Positions 19,539 through 31,020 are shown, numbered from the stretch's first letter. The stretch is 64,000 nt of DNA from an uncultured Robiginitomaculum sp. (GCA_938015875.1 CALLXE010000034.1:1-64000), one strand, 5' to 3'. A program made the numbers and translations. The notes: generated from the sequence alone by a model not told the origin.

Positions 19539-20171
19539 TCATAGGCGAAAAGGTCTCCAGAAAGACGCTTTAGCGGCGTATAACAAAGGCTTGTCGCCCT
19601 CACTGTCACCATATGCCTCGATAATCTCAAAGGGCGTGTGCCCCATTTCCGCCCTAATTCGGGCGGTTTTTCCCTCTCCCCAAACGTTAACGCCGTGAAG
19701 TTCGCCTGTGAGGCGACCTTCACGGGTTTCAAGCTGAGTCGCGAAAACGGTTTTAATTCCCTGGGCCGCGGCCCAGGGATGTAAATAATGCTCAATTGAG
19801 GCTGACACTATATAGAGTGCAGCGTTTTGAGCTTTTAAGGTGTCCAATCGGGCCTGCGCCTGAGGGCGAACCAAGGGCGGTATAATGTCGGCGGCAAACG
19901 AATCAGCGCGGGCCTGTACTTCGGACAGGGCGTGCCCCTTAAAGAAGCGACGCATGACCCGGCGCTTTACCTCGGTGCGGTCAATGACTTTCAGGCCGTA
20001 GAGCGCAAAATGCGGAAGCAGGCTGATGACCTTCAGGCCCCAAACGAATTTTCCCTGATAATACTGCAAAAACAGGGCAAGCGTGTCTTTGGTCGTAATC
20101 GTCCCGTCGAAATCGAAGGCGTAAATCTGCACAGGCTCTTCAACGGAAATATCTGGGGGAGTCTCGGGCAT
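19539..20171 (-). CDS. HAD-superfamily (IB) hydrolase, phosphoserine phosphatase-like
   Basis: YAFDFDGTITTKDTLALFL (DxDGT), IVSASIEHYLHPWA, AYGDSEGDKPLL; start trimmed to ATG at 20171. Confidence 0.88.
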   Translation of the reverse strand: MPETPPDISVEEPVQIYAFDFDGTITTKDTLALFLQYYQGKFVWGLKVISLLPHFALYGLKVIDRTEVKRRVMRRFFKGHALSEVQARADSFAADIIPPLVRPQAQARLDTLKAQNAALYIVSASIEHYLHPWAAAQGIKTVFATQLETREGRLTGELHGVNVWGEGKTARIRAEMGHTPFEIIEAYGDSEGDKPLLYAAKASFWRPFRL

Positions 20172-20349
20172 ATATTGTGACAGCTTTTTAATGTTCAATG
20201 TTGCGCTACGTTGATTTGCATGAACTGTAAATGAATGTGTAAATATCAACGCGATTCATTGCACTGAAATGAGAACACCCTTAATCCTGACTTAAAATAT
20301 GCATGTTACGGGCCGGAGGGCGCGTCGGGCAAGGCAGACAGGACATTTT

Positions 20350-22200
20350 ATGACATCGACGGACATCCCTATATTGCAGGTCAGAGAGTTAAATGTGCAT
20401 TTTGATACGCCTGACGGGGACGTGCATGCGGTAAAAGGTGTTGATCTGGACATTCACGCCGGCGAGTGTGTGGGAATTGTCGGAGAAAGCGGATCCGGTA
20501 AGAGCCAGACCTGCCTCGCGGCCATGGGGCTGCTTGCACAAAACGGTAACGTCACGGGATCGATCAAGTTTAAGGGCACTGAGTTGGTCGGCGCTGACAT
20601 AAAGACGCTGAATGCCATTCGCGGTCAGCAAATGACCATGATTTTCCAAGACCCGCTGACATCGCTGACGCCGCATATGAAAATCGGCAAGCAGATGGAG
20701 GAAGTGTTGCGCGTCCATAAAGGCCTGCGCGGTGAAGCCGCCCGCAAAATCAGCCTCGACTGGCTGGACCGGGTTCGCATTCCTGAGAGCCGCCGTCGCC
20801 AAGATCAATATCCGCATGAATTGTCCGGCGGGATGCGTCAGCGCGTCATGGTCGCCATGGCCATGTTGTGTGAGCCGGCGCTTTTGATTGCCGATGAGCC
20901 AACCACGGCCCTTGATGTTACGGTTCAGGCGCAAGTGCTCGATTTGATGGATGATCTGAAAAAAGACTTCGGCACGGCGATTGCGTTTATCACCCATGAC
21001 ATGGGCGTCGTGGCGCGCATGTGTGACCGCGTGCAGGTTATGCGCCGCGGTGAATATGTCGAAACCGGCAGCGTCGAAGATATTTTTAAGACACCGAAAC
21101 ACGACTATACCCAAATGCTGCTGACCGCCATGCCGCGCATTGATCAGCCGGACCGCCCCGGCCATGAGAGCGTGAAGCCGATTGCCGACGCCGAGGCTGC
21201 GCCGATATTGATTGCCGATGACGTCAAAGTTCACTTCCCGGTGCCGTCAGGCAAGGGCGGTTTGTTCCCCGGTAAAATCCCGCTCAAAGCCGTGGACGGC
21301 ATCAGCTTTTCCCTGCGCCCCGGCGAAACATTGGGCGTGGTCGGAGAGAGCGGTTGCGGGAAGTCGACTTTGTCGCGCGCCATCCTCGATTTATTGCCCG
21401 AAGCGACCGGCAATGTGGCTTTTCTGGGATCCGATATTTTCACCCGCTCAAAGGCAGAAAAACGCGCCATGCGTGAGGATATTCAGATTGTATTCCAAGA
21501 CCCGCTGGCCTCGCTGAACCCGCGTATGACCATCGGGAATTCTATTGCTGAGCCGCTGCGAACCTTCCGTCCGGGCATTCGAAAATCAGAGCGTGAGACT
21601 ATGGTTGCGGACATGCTGCGCCGAGTGGATTTGGACCCGGCGATGATCAATCGATATCCGCATGAATTATCCGGCGGGCAAAACCAAAGGGTCGGCATTG
21701 CGCGCGCAATGATACTGCGCCCGAAACTGGTGATTTGCGACGAAGCTGTGTCAGCGCTAGACACGAGCATTCAGTCACAAGTCATTGATTTGCTTATTCA
21801 ATTACAGGAAGAGTTTGGCATGGCGATGATTTTTATCAGCCATGATTTATCCGTAGTGCGCGAAATTTCGCATCGCATTATGGTGCTGTATTTGGGCCGC
21901 GTTGTTGAGATGTCGGGCCGTGATGCGCTCTACGAAACGCCGGTGCATCCCTATACACGCGCACTGATTTCCGCCGTGCCGATCCCGGACCCTGCCATAG
22001 AAAAACAGCGTAAACGCATTGCGTTGTCCGGCGATTTACCGTCGCCGCTCGACAGCCGAGCGGCGCTGCGTTTCATCAAATCCAGAGTGATTGATGACGC
22101 GAATGCGATCCAATATGTGCCGCAATTAATTGAAGTGTCCGGCGGTCATTTTGTTGCCGAACATGACAGTTTCGACGGGCGCGATGCCCTCTACGTCTAA
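20350..22200 (+). CDS. Fused two-domain peptide/oligopeptide ABC transporter ATP-binding protein (YejF/DppDF-like)
   Basis: Two Walker A motifs ([16 protein letters not shown]) and two signature motifs ([16 protein letters not shown]). Confidence 0.93.
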   Translation: MTSTDIPILQVRELNVHFDTPDGDVHAVKGVDLDIHAGECVGIVGESGSGKSQTCLAAMGLLAQNGNVTGSIKFKGTELVGADIKTLNAIRGQQMTMIFQDPLTSLTPHMKIGKQMEEVLRVHKGLRGEAARKISLDWLDRVRIPESRRRQDQYPHELSGGMRQRVMVAMAMLCEPALLIADEPTTALDVTVQAQVLDLMDDLKKDFGTAIAFITHDMGVVARMCDRVQVMRRGEYVETGSVEDIFKTPKHDYTQMLLTAMPRIDQPDRPGHESVKPIADAEAAPILIADDVKVHFPVPSGKGGLFPGKIPLKAVDGISFSLRPGETLGVVGESGCGKSTLSRAILDLLPEATGNVAFLGSDIFTRSKAEKRAMREDIQIVFQDPLASLNPRMTIGNSIAEPLRTFRPGIRKSERETMVADMLRRVDLDPAMINRYPHELSGGQNQRVGIARAMILRPKLVICDEAVSALDTSIQSQVIDLLIQLQEEFGMAMIFISHDLSVVREISHRIMVLYLGRVVEMSGRDALYETPVHPYTRALISAVPIPDPAIEKQRKRIALSGDLPSPLDSRAALRFIKSRVIDDANAIQYVPQLIEVSGGHFVAEHDSFDGRDALYV

Positions 22201-22230
22201 GCCCTTTTTTCTTCCTTTCGGAGACCCTTA

Positions 22231-25059
22231 ATGTCTTTTTTTAAACCTGTTTTATTGGCATCTGTTGCCGTTTTTGCGCTTACCGCCTGCGAGCCGACTG
22301 TCACTGCGCCGGTCGATTTTACCCATCAGGCAAGCGACTTGAAAGCGGATGAAAATGTCGTGTACGGCAAGCTGGAAAACGGCCTGCGTTACGCCGTAAT
22401 GCAAAACGCAACGCCGACGAAAACGGCGGCCATACGCCTGCGTTTTGACACAGGGTCTTTGAACGATGTGGACGGCACGCAAGGTCTGGCTCATTTCCTT
22501 GAGCATATGGCGTTTAACGGTTCAAAAAACATTCCCGAAGGCGAAATGACAAAGACGCTGGAGCGTTACGGTCTGGCCTTTGGCGCCGATACCAATGCCT
22601 ATACGAGCTTTGATGAAACAGTTTACCAACTGGATTTGCCCGAAGTTACGGAAGAAATGTTTGACGTTACCCTGAAGATTATGCGCGAAACAGCGTCCAA
22701 TTTGACCCTTGACCAGGGCGCCATTGACCGCGAGCGGGGCGTCGTTAAATCTGAAAAACGTAATCGCGATTCCCCGGGCTACCGGGCGCAAATGGCCAAT
22801 CTGGAGTTTTTTTTAGGGGAAAGCCGGATCCTTGAGAATCTGCCAATTGGGACGGACGAGGCGCTTGAGTCCATCGATAGGCCTGATTTTGAGGCCTATT
22901 ATAACGGCCATTATCGTCCCGAAGATGCCTTTATTGTTATTGTCGGTGATGTTGATCCGGAATTTGCGGCCGCTAAGATTGCCACATATTTTGCCGATTG
23001 GACGCCCGTCGGTGATGCTTTGCCTGATTTGCCGGCGGGTGAAAGCGTGAAAACGGGACTGCAGGTCGGCTACTTTACCGATCCTGACGTCTCTACATCG
23101 CTGGAATTTGGGGTTATGCGCCCGTTTGAGGCCAAAGACGATACGATCGACAATCGCCGCAAAGGCTTTATCGACGGTCTGGGTAATGCCATGCTCAATC
23201 GCCGCCTGCAGACGGTCGTTCTGTCCGGCAATGCCCCGTTTATATCGGCGAGCGCAAGCACATATGGTTTATATGAGGCCGCAGAAGCCACATCTCTTAA
23301 CATGACTGCATCTGCTGATGATTGGGCGACAGCTTTGGCTGCAGGCGAGCAGGAAGTGCGCCGCGCTGTGCAATACGGCTTCTCTCAGGCGGAGTTGGAC
23401 GAGCAGATCGCGAATTTCCGAAAAGGTTTGCAGGTCAGCGTACAAACGTCATCAACCCGCCGCACGCCGTCACTCGCCAATGCCATCACCGCCAATTTCG
23501 CTTCTGATCGCGTGTTCACGACGCCGCAAAGCGCGCTGGAACGGTTTGAAGAGCTTGCAGCCGAGCTGTCCCTCGATGAGATTTGGGACGCCTTCAAAGC
23601 GCAATGGAGCGGCGTAGAAGAGCCTCTGATTTGGATGACGACGGAAAAACTTATTGAAAATCCGCAAGACATCATAGCGGCGGCCTATAAAGACAGTCTG
23701 GCTGTGTCTGTTGAAAAGCCGGCAGTCATGAAAAGCGTCGATTTTGCTTACACAGATTTCGGCAAGCCCGGCAAAGTCGTGTTTAAAGACCGGATCGAAG
23801 ATATTGGCGTTACCCGCGTTAAATTTGCCAATAATGTCATGCTTAACATAAAGAAAACTGACTTTGACAAAGACAGCATCGCGATTATTGCAAGCTTTGG
23901 CGGCGGGACATTGTCACTGCCCAAAGATAATCCCCATGTTCAGCAGTTGGCGAGTTATGCCGTAACTGCCGGCGGTCTTGAGGCTCACAGCAGCGATGAG
24001 CTGTCGCGTATATTGGCCGGCAAAACCGTCGGCGCGAGTTTTGGCGCCGGAACAGAGCGGTTTAAGCTCTCCGGCGGAACCGTGCCGGGCAATCTGGATG
24101 ATCAGTTGAACCTGATGGCGGCGTATTTCGTGGCTCCCGGCTTTCGCGCCGAGGCAGAGCCGCGCTATGATAATTATATCGAAGGCTGGTATCCCACTCT
24201 CGACAGCACGCCCGGCGGCGTGGCGCAGCGCGATATTGCGCGCCTCATCCGCAGCGGGGATGAGCGTTTTGGTATTCCGTCCATGAATGACATCATACAA
24301 CCGACCATGAAGGATGTGGAGGCATGGGTGAAGCCCGCTCTGATGTCCGGACAGCTGGAAATCGGCGTTGTCGGTGATATTGACGTTCAAACGGTCATCG
24401 ACGCGGTGGCCCGTACGTTCGGCGCTTTGCCGAAACGTACGGATTCAACGCCGGATTACGCCGATGGTCGCAAACTGAAATTCCCCAAGGGTACAAAGAC
24501 CGGCAATCTGCTGACATTGACCCACGAGGGCGAGCAGAACCGGGCAATGGTGCGCATTTACTGGCCTGCGCCGGATGGCAGTGATATTTTGCGGGATCGC
24601 CGCTTAAACATGCTCAACCGGGTGTTTAGGCTCCGGCTGATTGATGAAGTCCGCGAAAAAGCGGGAGCCGCATATTCGCCAAGCGCATTTAACTATAATG
24701 CCGTCGCTTATCCCGGTTATGGCTATCAGGGCATCTCTTTGGACGTGGACCCCAAAGAGGTGGACGCTATGTTCACCCTCAGCCTGGCCATTGCGGAAGA
24801 TTTTAAAGCCGGCAATTTCACGCAGGATGAATTTGACCGTGCCATGACGCCGGTATTGGAGTCGCTCGAAGAGTCCCTTGAAAGCAATCGCTACTGGATG
24901 TCTCTGATCGACAGCGCACAGACGGATGATGACTATGTCAATCATCGCTCGCGGCTTGAGACGTATCAGAACATGACACTTGAAGATTTGAAACCGCTGT
25001 CCGCGCAGATATTTGATAATAAGAAGGCCTTTAAAATTCAAATTCTCCCTGAAAAGTAA
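22231..25059 (+). CDS. M16 (insulinase/pitrilysin) family zinc metalloprotease, lipoprotein
   Basis: Lipobox FALTACEP; HFLEHMAFNGS (HxxEH) zinc motif; tandem M16 domains. Confidence 0.93.
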   Translation: MSFFKPVLLASVAVFALTACEPTVTAPVDFTHQASDLKADENVVYGKLENGLRYAVMQNATPTKTAAIRLRFDTGSLNDVDGTQGLAHFLEHMAFNGSKNIPEGEMTKTLERYGLAFGADTNAYTSFDETVYQLDLPEVTEEMFDVTLKIMRETASNLTLDQGAIDRERGVVKSEKRNRDSPGYRAQMANLEFFLGESRILENLPIGTDEALESIDRPDFEAYYNGHYRPEDAFIVIVGDVDPEFAAAKIATYFADWTPVGDALPDLPAGESVKTGLQVGYFTDPDVSTSLEFGVMRPFEAKDDTIDNRRKGFIDGLGNAMLNRRLQTVVLSGNAPFISASASTYGLYEAAEATSLNMTASADDWATALAAGEQEVRRAVQYGFSQAELDEQIANFRKGLQVSVQTSSTRRTPSLANAITANFASDRVFTTPQSALERFEELAAELSLDEIWDAFKAQWSGVEEPLIWMTTEKLIENPQDIIAAAYKDSLAVSVEKPAVMKSVDFAYTDFGKPGKVVFKDRIEDIGVTRVKFANNVMLNIKKTDFDKDSIAIIASFGGGTLSLPKDNPHVQQLASYAVTAGGLEAHSSDELSRILAGKTVGASFGAGTERFKLSGGTVPGNLDDQLNLMAAYFVAPGFRAEAEPRYDNYIEGWYPTLDSTPGGVAQRDIARLIRSGDERFGIPSMNDIIQPTMKDVEAWVKPALMSGQLEIGVVGDIDVQTVIDAVARTFGALPKRTDSTPDYADGRKLKFPKGTKTGNLLTLTHEGEQNRAMVRIYWPAPDGSDILRDRRLNMLNRVFRLRLIDEVREKAGAAYSPSAFNYNAVAYPGYGYQGISLDVDPKEVDAMFTLSLAIAEDFKAGNFTQDEFDRAMTPVLESLEESLESNRYWMSLIDSAQTDDDYVNHRSRLETYQNMTLEDLKPLSAQIFDNKKAFKIQILPEK

Positions 25060-25198
25060 TCCGTAACCACGCGTGTTTACGCGCGGTTAACCATAAGGCA
25101 CCGTGCGGAGGCCGGTTTGATACAGACCGGCTGCTTTGGCACTGCGCTCGCATCAGTCTTCCGTATAACGCCCGCATCGGGCCAATACGGAGCATGAT

Positions 25199-26704
25199 AT
25201 GTTTACTGATACAAAGACTAAAGTCGCCCGCTTCATCCGTCGTTTTTTAAACGACACTGCGGGCAGTTTCGCCATTTTAAGCGGCGTTGCCACAATGTCG
25301 ATTGTGCTCGGCGTGGGCCTCGCCGTTGACACGGCCTTACTGCGTAAAACCCGTGCGGATATGCAAACGGCTGCTGATATTATATCATTGGCTATCGCCA
25401 AAGAAGAGCTGTCCAAAAAGAAGGATATGCGCGATCTCGGCAACAGCTTTTTGCAATCGCAATTCGGCGGAAACAGCGTCAAAATCGTCAATATCAAAAA
25501 AGTCGGGGATGATTATCGGGTCGTGCTGAGCAGCCGCGCAAATACTGTGTTTATGCAGCTTATTAATAAAAGCTCTGTTGATCTGACTGTGTTTTCTCAG
25601 GCGACCTTTGCGCGCCGCAACCTGGACCTTACCTTGGTCTTGGATAATACCGGCTCCATGAAAGGCACAAAGCTGGCCACGCTGAAAAAAGCCTCCAATT
25701 CTTTGGTCGATATTTTGATGGACGGGAAAGCGAGCGCAGCCGGCACGCAAATCGGCCTTGTCCCGTTTGCGCAATGGGTCAATGTGGGCGAGAAATATGC
25801 CTCCGAAGACTGGCTCGATCAAACAGGCGCATCGCCTCAAAACCGCACTTACTTTGACAGCCCGGTCAGCCGATTTGACCTGTATTCGACATTGGGGGTG
25901 AAATGGAACGGCTGCGTAGAAAACCGCCTGCCGCCATTTGATGTGGACGACACGCCGGTCGATCCTGCGAACCCGTCAACCCTGTTTCAGCCGGCATTCC
26001 ATCCGGATATGTCCGACACGGCGTCAAACAGCTATACCTATCTGGCGGATAATACGGCCGGTAATAATGTCGCGCGGTTACGGGCAAGCGGAAAGTATAG
26101 CGGCGTGTCTCTGAGTGGCTCTCAGGGGCCGGCCTACGCTGTGGATACGTCGTGTAGCGATTCTCGCCGCGAGGTGACGCCGCTGACCAATAATAAGCGC
26201 ACGATAAAGCGCGCGATAAACAATATGTACGCGCAAGGTTACACAAATATTGCTAATGGCGCGGCCTGGGGGTTTCGCGCAATCTCGCCCAATGCACCGT
26301 TCACGCAGGGTCGCGCCTACACCGATAAGCAAACGCAAAAAGCCATGGTGATTTTGACGGACGGACAGCAGACAATCGGCGGGCCAAAGGGCGGGTTTTC
26401 GTCCGGCTATACACCATTTGGCTTTCTCGGAGAACCGTCCGTCAACGGCGCGGCGCGTCTGAACGGGACAAATGCCAAATCAGCGCTGGATAACAAGCTG
26501 CTGGAAGTGTGCAGCGCGGCGAAAGCCAAGGGCATTTTGGTCTACACCATTACGTTCGAGCTTGATGACGCCGCCACAAAACAGACAATGCGGCAATGCG
26601 CGACGTCATCGTCTATGTATTTTGATGCCAAAAGCGCGGCGCAGTTGGAGCCGGCGTTCAAGAAAATCGCCTCCGGCCTCGGCGAGTTGCGTATCAGCGG
26701 CTAG
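25199..26704 (+). CDS. TadG-like pilus assembly protein with von Willebrand factor A domain
   Basis: N-terminal GSFAILSGVATMSIVLGVGLAVDTALLRKTRADMQTAAD; DLTLVLDNTGSMKGTKL MIDAS motif. Confidence 0.88.
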   Translation: MFTDTKTKVARFIRRFLNDTAGSFAILSGVATMSIVLGVGLAVDTALLRKTRADMQTAADIISLAIAKEELSKKKDMRDLGNSFLQSQFGGNSVKIVNIKKVGDDYRVVLSSRANTVFMQLINKSSVDLTVFSQATFARRNLDLTLVLDNTGSMKGTKLATLKKASNSLVDILMDGKASAAGTQIGLVPFAQWVNVGEKYASEDWLDQTGASPQNRTYFDSPVSRFDLYSTLGVKWNGCVENRLPPFDVDDTPVDPANPSTLFQPAFHPDMSDTASNSYTYLADNTAGNNVARLRASGKYSGVSLSGSQGPAYAVDTSCSDSRREVTPLTNNKRTIKRAINNMYAQGYTNIANGAAWGFRAISPNAPFTQGRAYTDKQTQKAMVILTDGQQTIGGPKGGFSSGYTPFGFLGEPSVNGAARLNGTNAKSALDNKLLEVCSAAKAKGILVYTITFELDDAATKQTMRQCATSSSMYFDAKSAAQLEPAFKKIASGLGELRISG

Positions 26705-26723
26705 GGGGGGGTCTTTAGTTAAG

Positions 26724-26755
26724 AAAAAGGCCTCCGCTTGGGAGGCCTTTTTTTT
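26724..26755. terminator. Bidirectional terminator between the convergent VWA and FKBP genes
   Basis: aaaaaggcctcc gcttg ggaggccttttttt hairpin. Confidence 0.8.
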
Positions 26756-26760
26756 AGATG

Positions 26761-27345
26761 CTACAGGTTTTCGAGAAGTTCCATACGGAAGATCAAAACC
26801 GCATTGCCGGGAATGCCTCGGGTTCCGCGCGGGCCATAGCCAAGATTGGGCGGAATATAGAGCGTCCATTCATCACCGGGGCTCATCATGCCGAGGGCTT
26901 CAACCCAGCCTTTGATCAGGCGGTCAGACGGAAACTCTGCCGGCTCGCCGCGTTCATAAGAACTGTCAAACACAGTGCCGTCAATCAGCTTACCTTCGTA
27001 ATGAACCTTAACCATCTGGCCCGGCGCCGGCGAATTGCCGGGCTTGGGTGAGGCCGTATTGACTGAATATTGCAGACCGGACGGCAGCGTGATCACGTCA
27101 GGGCGCGCGCCATTGGCGGCGAGCCAACGCTCGGCTTCAACCGCAGATGTGGAATTCGGTTTCACGACTGCAGCTGCGGCTTGCTCGGCTTGGGCTTTGG
27201 CGGTTTCGCCCATAGCTTCGGCTTTAGCCTGCGCAGCGGCGGCTGTATCTTTTGCGGCGTTCATAGCCTCTTTTTGATCGCCGGGCTTACAGGCCATCAG
27301 ACCGATAAGGCTCGCGCTGAGCAGGGTGGCAGTTAAAATTCTCAT
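26761..27345 (-). CDS. FKBP-type peptidyl-prolyl cis-trans isomerase, lipoprotein
   Basis: Lipobox LMAC; KVHYEGKLIDGTVFDSSYERGEPAEFPSDRLIKGWVEAL...YIPPNLGYG. Confidence 0.95.
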   Translation of the reverse strand: MRILTATLLSASLIGLMACKPGDQKEAMNAAKDTAAAAQAKAEAMGETAKAQAEQAAAAVVKPNSTSAVEAERWLAANGARPDVITLPSGLQYSVNTASPKPGNSPAPGQMVKVHYEGKLIDGTVFDSSYERGEPAEFPSDRLIKGWVEALGMMSPGDEWTLYIPPNLGYGPRGTRGIPGNAVLIFRMELLENL

Positions 27346-27454
27346 ATCAAATTCTCCGTTATTGCTGTATCTTCATAAGCTGCGCGAGCCGCCGCGCATA
27401 GTCTGAAATTCAGACCTGAAAAAGGCGCGCGCTTTAAAATTCAAGATATTGTGC

Positions 27455-28492
27455 TTAGCCTTTTTCGAGCGATGCATCCCATTCGCCGGTGGAGGCAAGG
27501 CCGTTCATGCGGGCGCGGTGGTAAAACGCTTTTTGCGCCGCGTCATAGTTTTCTTTTTTGCCTTTCCACGCAAACAAAGCCGATTGTTGCAGGGCGCGGC
27601 CGTAAGAATAAGTAATATTCCACGTGAAATTGCCGATCTTATTGATCATATCCAAATGCGCTGTTGCATCTTCATTGTCCTGACCGCCGGAGAGGAAAGC
27701 TATGCCCGGAACAGAACTTGGCACTGTGTCTTTCAGCACCTTGATCGTGCGGGTCGCGACCTCTTCGACGGAGGCTTGTTTCGGGCATTTTTTGCCGGGA
27801 ACAACCATATTCGGTTTCAGGATAATACCTTCGAGTTTCACGCCTTGCTCGTAGAGCTCTGTGAATAAAGAGTTCAGCACGATCTCTGTGACTTCGTGGC
27901 ACCGATCAATCGTATGATAGCCGCCCATGAGGACTTCCGGCTCAACAATCGGGACGATATTGGCTTCTTGGCAAAGGGCCGCGTAGCGGGCGAGGGATTG
28001 GTTATTGGCTTTAATCGCGCCGCGGGACGGCGTGCGATATGTCGTTTGATCCGGCGCAGATATGTCAATAACGGCGCGCCATTTGGCAAAGCGGGCGCCC
28101 AGTTCGTAATATTCCGCAAGCCGCTCACGCAGACCGTCAAGGCCTTGCGTAATTGTTTCACCGGGACGGCCGGCCAGCGGCGTCGTGCCGGCATCGACTT
28201 TAATGCCCGGAATGGCGTCTTGGGCGCGCATGATATCAACCAAAGATGTGCCGTCAGCGGCATTCTGGCGGATCGTTTCATCATAAAGGATGACGCCGGA
28301 CACGTGATCCTGCATAGCTTTATCGGTGCGAAACAGCATTTCACGCCAATCGCGGCGGCTGGTTTCAGTAGATTCGGTGTTGATGGAATCAAACCGTTTC
28401 TTGATCGTGCCCGTGCTCTCATCAGCGGCCAAAATGCCTTGACCCGGCGTGACCATTTTTACCGCAATCGCGTTTAGCGCTCCAATATCCAT
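27455..28492 (-). CDS. Class I fructose-bisphosphate aldolase
   Basis: GILAADESTGTIKKRFDSINTESTETSRRDWREML...GIILKPNMVVPG...FLSGGQ. Confidence 0.95.
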   Translation of the reverse strand: MDIGALNAIAVKMVTPGQGILAADESTGTIKKRFDSINTESTETSRRDWREMLFRTDKAMQDHVSGVILYDETIRQNAADGTSLVDIMRAQDAIPGIKVDAGTTPLAGRPGETITQGLDGLRERLAEYYELGARFAKWRAVIDISAPDQTTYRTPSRGAIKANNQSLARYAALCQEANIVPIVEPEVLMGGYHTIDRCHEVTEIVLNSLFTELYEQGVKLEGIILKPNMVVPGKKCPKQASVEEVATRTIKVLKDTVPSSVPGIAFLSGGQDNEDATAHLDMINKIGNFTWNITYSYGRALQQSALFAWKGKKENYDAAQKAFYHRARMNGLASTGEWDASLEKG

Positions 28493-28568
28493 ATTTCTTA
28501 TCCTTTTTGCAGCGCCTCCAATGGCGCGAATTGTAGTTTGGTCATAAGGCCGAAATTCAGTCGGGCCG

Positions 28569-29768
28569 CTATGACTTTTTTAAAATTTCCACGCCCGGAA
28601 GCGCTTTACCTTCCATCCATTCAAGAAATGCGCCGCCTGCGGTTGAAATGAATGTAAATTTTTCGGCCGCGCCTGCATGGTGAAGAGCGGCGACCGTATC
28701 ACCGCCGCCGGCGACGGCAATCAGGCCGGCTTCACTGACCCGGCGGCCCGCATATTGCGCCGCTTCAACGGTGGCCGTGTCGAACGGGACCATTTCAAAC
28801 GCGCCCAGAGGTCCGTTCCATATCAGGGTTTTCGCCCGGTCGATGGCATCGGCCAGTTGATCCACGGTTTGAACGCCTGCGTCGAGAATCATTTCATCAT
28901 CCGCGACTTCATCCAAACCGCAAACCCGGTGCGGGGCATTGGCCGCAAAGTCTTTGGCGACAACAACGTCCGTCGGCAGCAGGATTTGGCAATTAGCTTT
29001 TTTCGCGGCGTCCATGATTTTCAACGCCAACGGCTTTAAGTCATGTTCACAAAGCGATTTGCCGACATCATAGCCCTGAGCGGCCAAAAACGTATTGGCC
29101 ATGCCGCCGCCAATAGCGAGCATATCAAGCTTGGTGACCAGATTTTGCAAAAGATCAATCTTTGTTGAGACTTTCGCGCCGCCGACAACCGCGAGAACCG
29201 GCGATTTCGGATGGTCCAGCGCTTGGGATAAATGATCCAGTTCGCGGGCCATAGACAGGCCTGCGTAAGCGGGAAGAAATTGCGCAATGCCCTCGGACGA
29301 TGCATGAGCGCGGTGAGACGCCGAGAAGGCGTCATGGATAAACATATCGCCAAGGTCAGCCAATGTGCGGGCAAAGCCGGCGTCATTATCCGTCTCTTCG
29401 TTTTGAAACCGCGTGTTTTCCAGCAGCAGCACTTCACCGGATTTAAGAGCAGCAGCTTTTTGTTTCGAATCGTCTCCGCCGCAATCTTTTGCGAACTGAA
29501 CCGGCGAGCCAAGCAATTCAGTCAGCGGCATTTGCAAAAAGCCCAAGGACATGGACTGTTCGACCTTGCCTTTGGGGCGGCCAAAATGAGACATCAGAAT
29601 AACTTTGGCACCGGCTTCCTGAAGGGCTCGGATAGTCGGGACGGCAGCGCGCAGGCGCGTATCATCGGATATGCTGCCCGTATCATTAACCGGGACGTTA
29701 AAATCAACGCGCACCAGCGCAGTTTTTCCGTCGGGATTGGCATCTTCTAGGCGTCTGAAATCGACCAT
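28569..29768 (-). CDS. pgk: Phosphoglycerate kinase
   Basis: GKTALVRVDFNVP...MSHFGRPKGK...AVVGGAKVSTKIDLL. Confidence 0.98.
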   Translation of the reverse strand: MVDFRRLEDANPDGKTALVRVDFNVPVNDTGSISDDTRLRAAVPTIRALQEAGAKVILMSHFGRPKGKVEQSMSLGFLQMPLTELLGSPVQFAKDCGGDDSKQKAAALKSGEVLLLENTRFQNEETDNDAGFARTLADLGDMFIHDAFSASHRAHASSEGIAQFLPAYAGLSMARELDHLSQALDHPKSPVLAVVGGAKVSTKIDLLQNLVTKLDMLAIGGGMANTFLAAQGYDVGKSLCEHDLKPLALKIMDAAKKANCQILLPTDVVVAKDFAANAPHRVCGLDEVADDEMILDAGVQTVDQLADAIDRAKTLIWNGPLGAFEMVPFDTATVEAAQYAGRRVSEAGLIAVAGGGDTVAALHHAGAAEKFTFISTAGGAFLEWMEGKALPGVEILKKS

Positions 29769-29807
29769 AAGGCAAGGCTCTTTTGTTAGGATGAATTTGG
29801 CCCTGAC

Positions 29808-30812
29808 TTAACGGTTTGCCATGGCTCGCGCAACGTCAATCATGCGGTTGGCAAAGCCCCATTCATTGTCATACCAGGCCACAACCTTGATTAAATCACC
29901 GTCAATGGCCTTAGTCAGGGGGGCTGCGAAAATTGAGGAATGTGGGTCATGGTTTAAATCTGACGATACCAGCGCTTCCTCGGTATAGCGCAATATGCCT
30001 TTAAGTGGGCCGTCTGCGGCGGCTTTGACGGCGGCGTTGACCGTTTCGATGTCGGACTTGCGGCTTGGTTGAAACGCCATGTCAATCATCGATACATTAG
30101 CGGTCGGCACGCGCACAGCGGAGCCGGCAAGCTTTCCGACAAGCTGCGGCAGTACAAGGCCAACGGCTTTGGCCGCTCCGGTGGATGTCGGAATCATATT
30201 TTGCGCGGCAGCCCTGGCGCGGTAAAGATCTTTGTGGCTGTTATCTAAAATGCGCTGATCTTGGGTATAGCTGTGGACGGTTGTCATAAACCCGCGTGTA
30301 ATACCGACACTCTCCAGCAAGACTTTCGCCAGCGGCGCAAGGCAGTTCGTGGTGCAGGACGCGCAGGACACGACCTTGTCAGATGGCAATAAATCTGAAT
30401 GGTTCACGCCGTAAACAATTGTTTTATCGACATTGTCGCCCGGGGCAGAGATCAAGACTTTTTTTGCGCCGGCATCAAAATGCCCCTGAACGCCTTCGCG
30501 GCTGCGAAAGATGCCCGTGCACTCCATAACGACATCGACGCCAAGGGCATCCCAATCGATATTGGCAGGGTTGCGTTTATGGGTGATGCGTACCGGGCCG
30601 TTTCCGAAATCCATCATGCCCGGCTCAATGATGACGTCGCGCTCAAAGCGGCCGTGAACGCTGTCATAGCGCAGCAAATGCGCTTGGGTTTCCAAATCAC
30701 CGGGGCTGTTTATGGCGACAATTTCAATGTCTTTAATATTATATTCGGCAACGGCGCGTACAATAAGGCGGCCAATACGTCCAAACCCGTTAATCCCAAT
30801 TCGTACAGTCAT
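29808..30812 (-). CDS. gap: Type I glyceraldehyde-3-phosphate dehydrogenase
   Basis: MTVRIGINGFGRIGRL...SCASCTTNCLAP; start trimmed to ATG at 30812. Confidence 0.98.
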   Translation of the reverse strand: MTVRIGINGFGRIGRLIVRAVAEYNIKDIEIVAINSPGDLETQAHLLRYDSVHGRFERDVIIEPGMMDFGNGPVRITHKRNPANIDWDALGVDVVMECTGIFRSREGVQGHFDAGAKKVLISAPGDNVDKTIVYGVNHSDLLPSDKVVSCASCTTNCLAPLAKVLLESVGITRGFMTTVHSYTQDQRILDNSHKDLYRARAAAQNMIPTSTGAAKAVGLVLPQLVGKLAGSAVRVPTANVSMIDMAFQPSRKSDIETVNAAVKAAADGPLKGILRYTEEALVSSDLNHDPHSSIFAAPLTKAIDGDLIKVVAWYDNEWGFANRMIDVARAMANR

Positions 30813-31020
30813 GCCAGTGCCTTTTATCTTCATCAGCCCGCTCTGCCGGACTGTTATCCCTTCGACTAAACTAAGCAATATTCAGGCCGCTTAACAGTCG
30901 GGCAGGGCGGACAATCGGGGTCATAGTGTCGCTTGACAGCGTTGTCTTACGGGTTGCCGGTGCGCAGCGGCGTCAATAAGACCTTGGCGAAGGCCGAAAC
31001 TTGCGGCATTAAGTATAGCT

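Noticed and set aside
20389-21234. 281-aa minus-strand ORF antisense to the ABC ATPase gene
   Set aside because: The plus strand encodes a clear ABC ATPase with Walker and signature motifs; the antisense product has no recognisable features.
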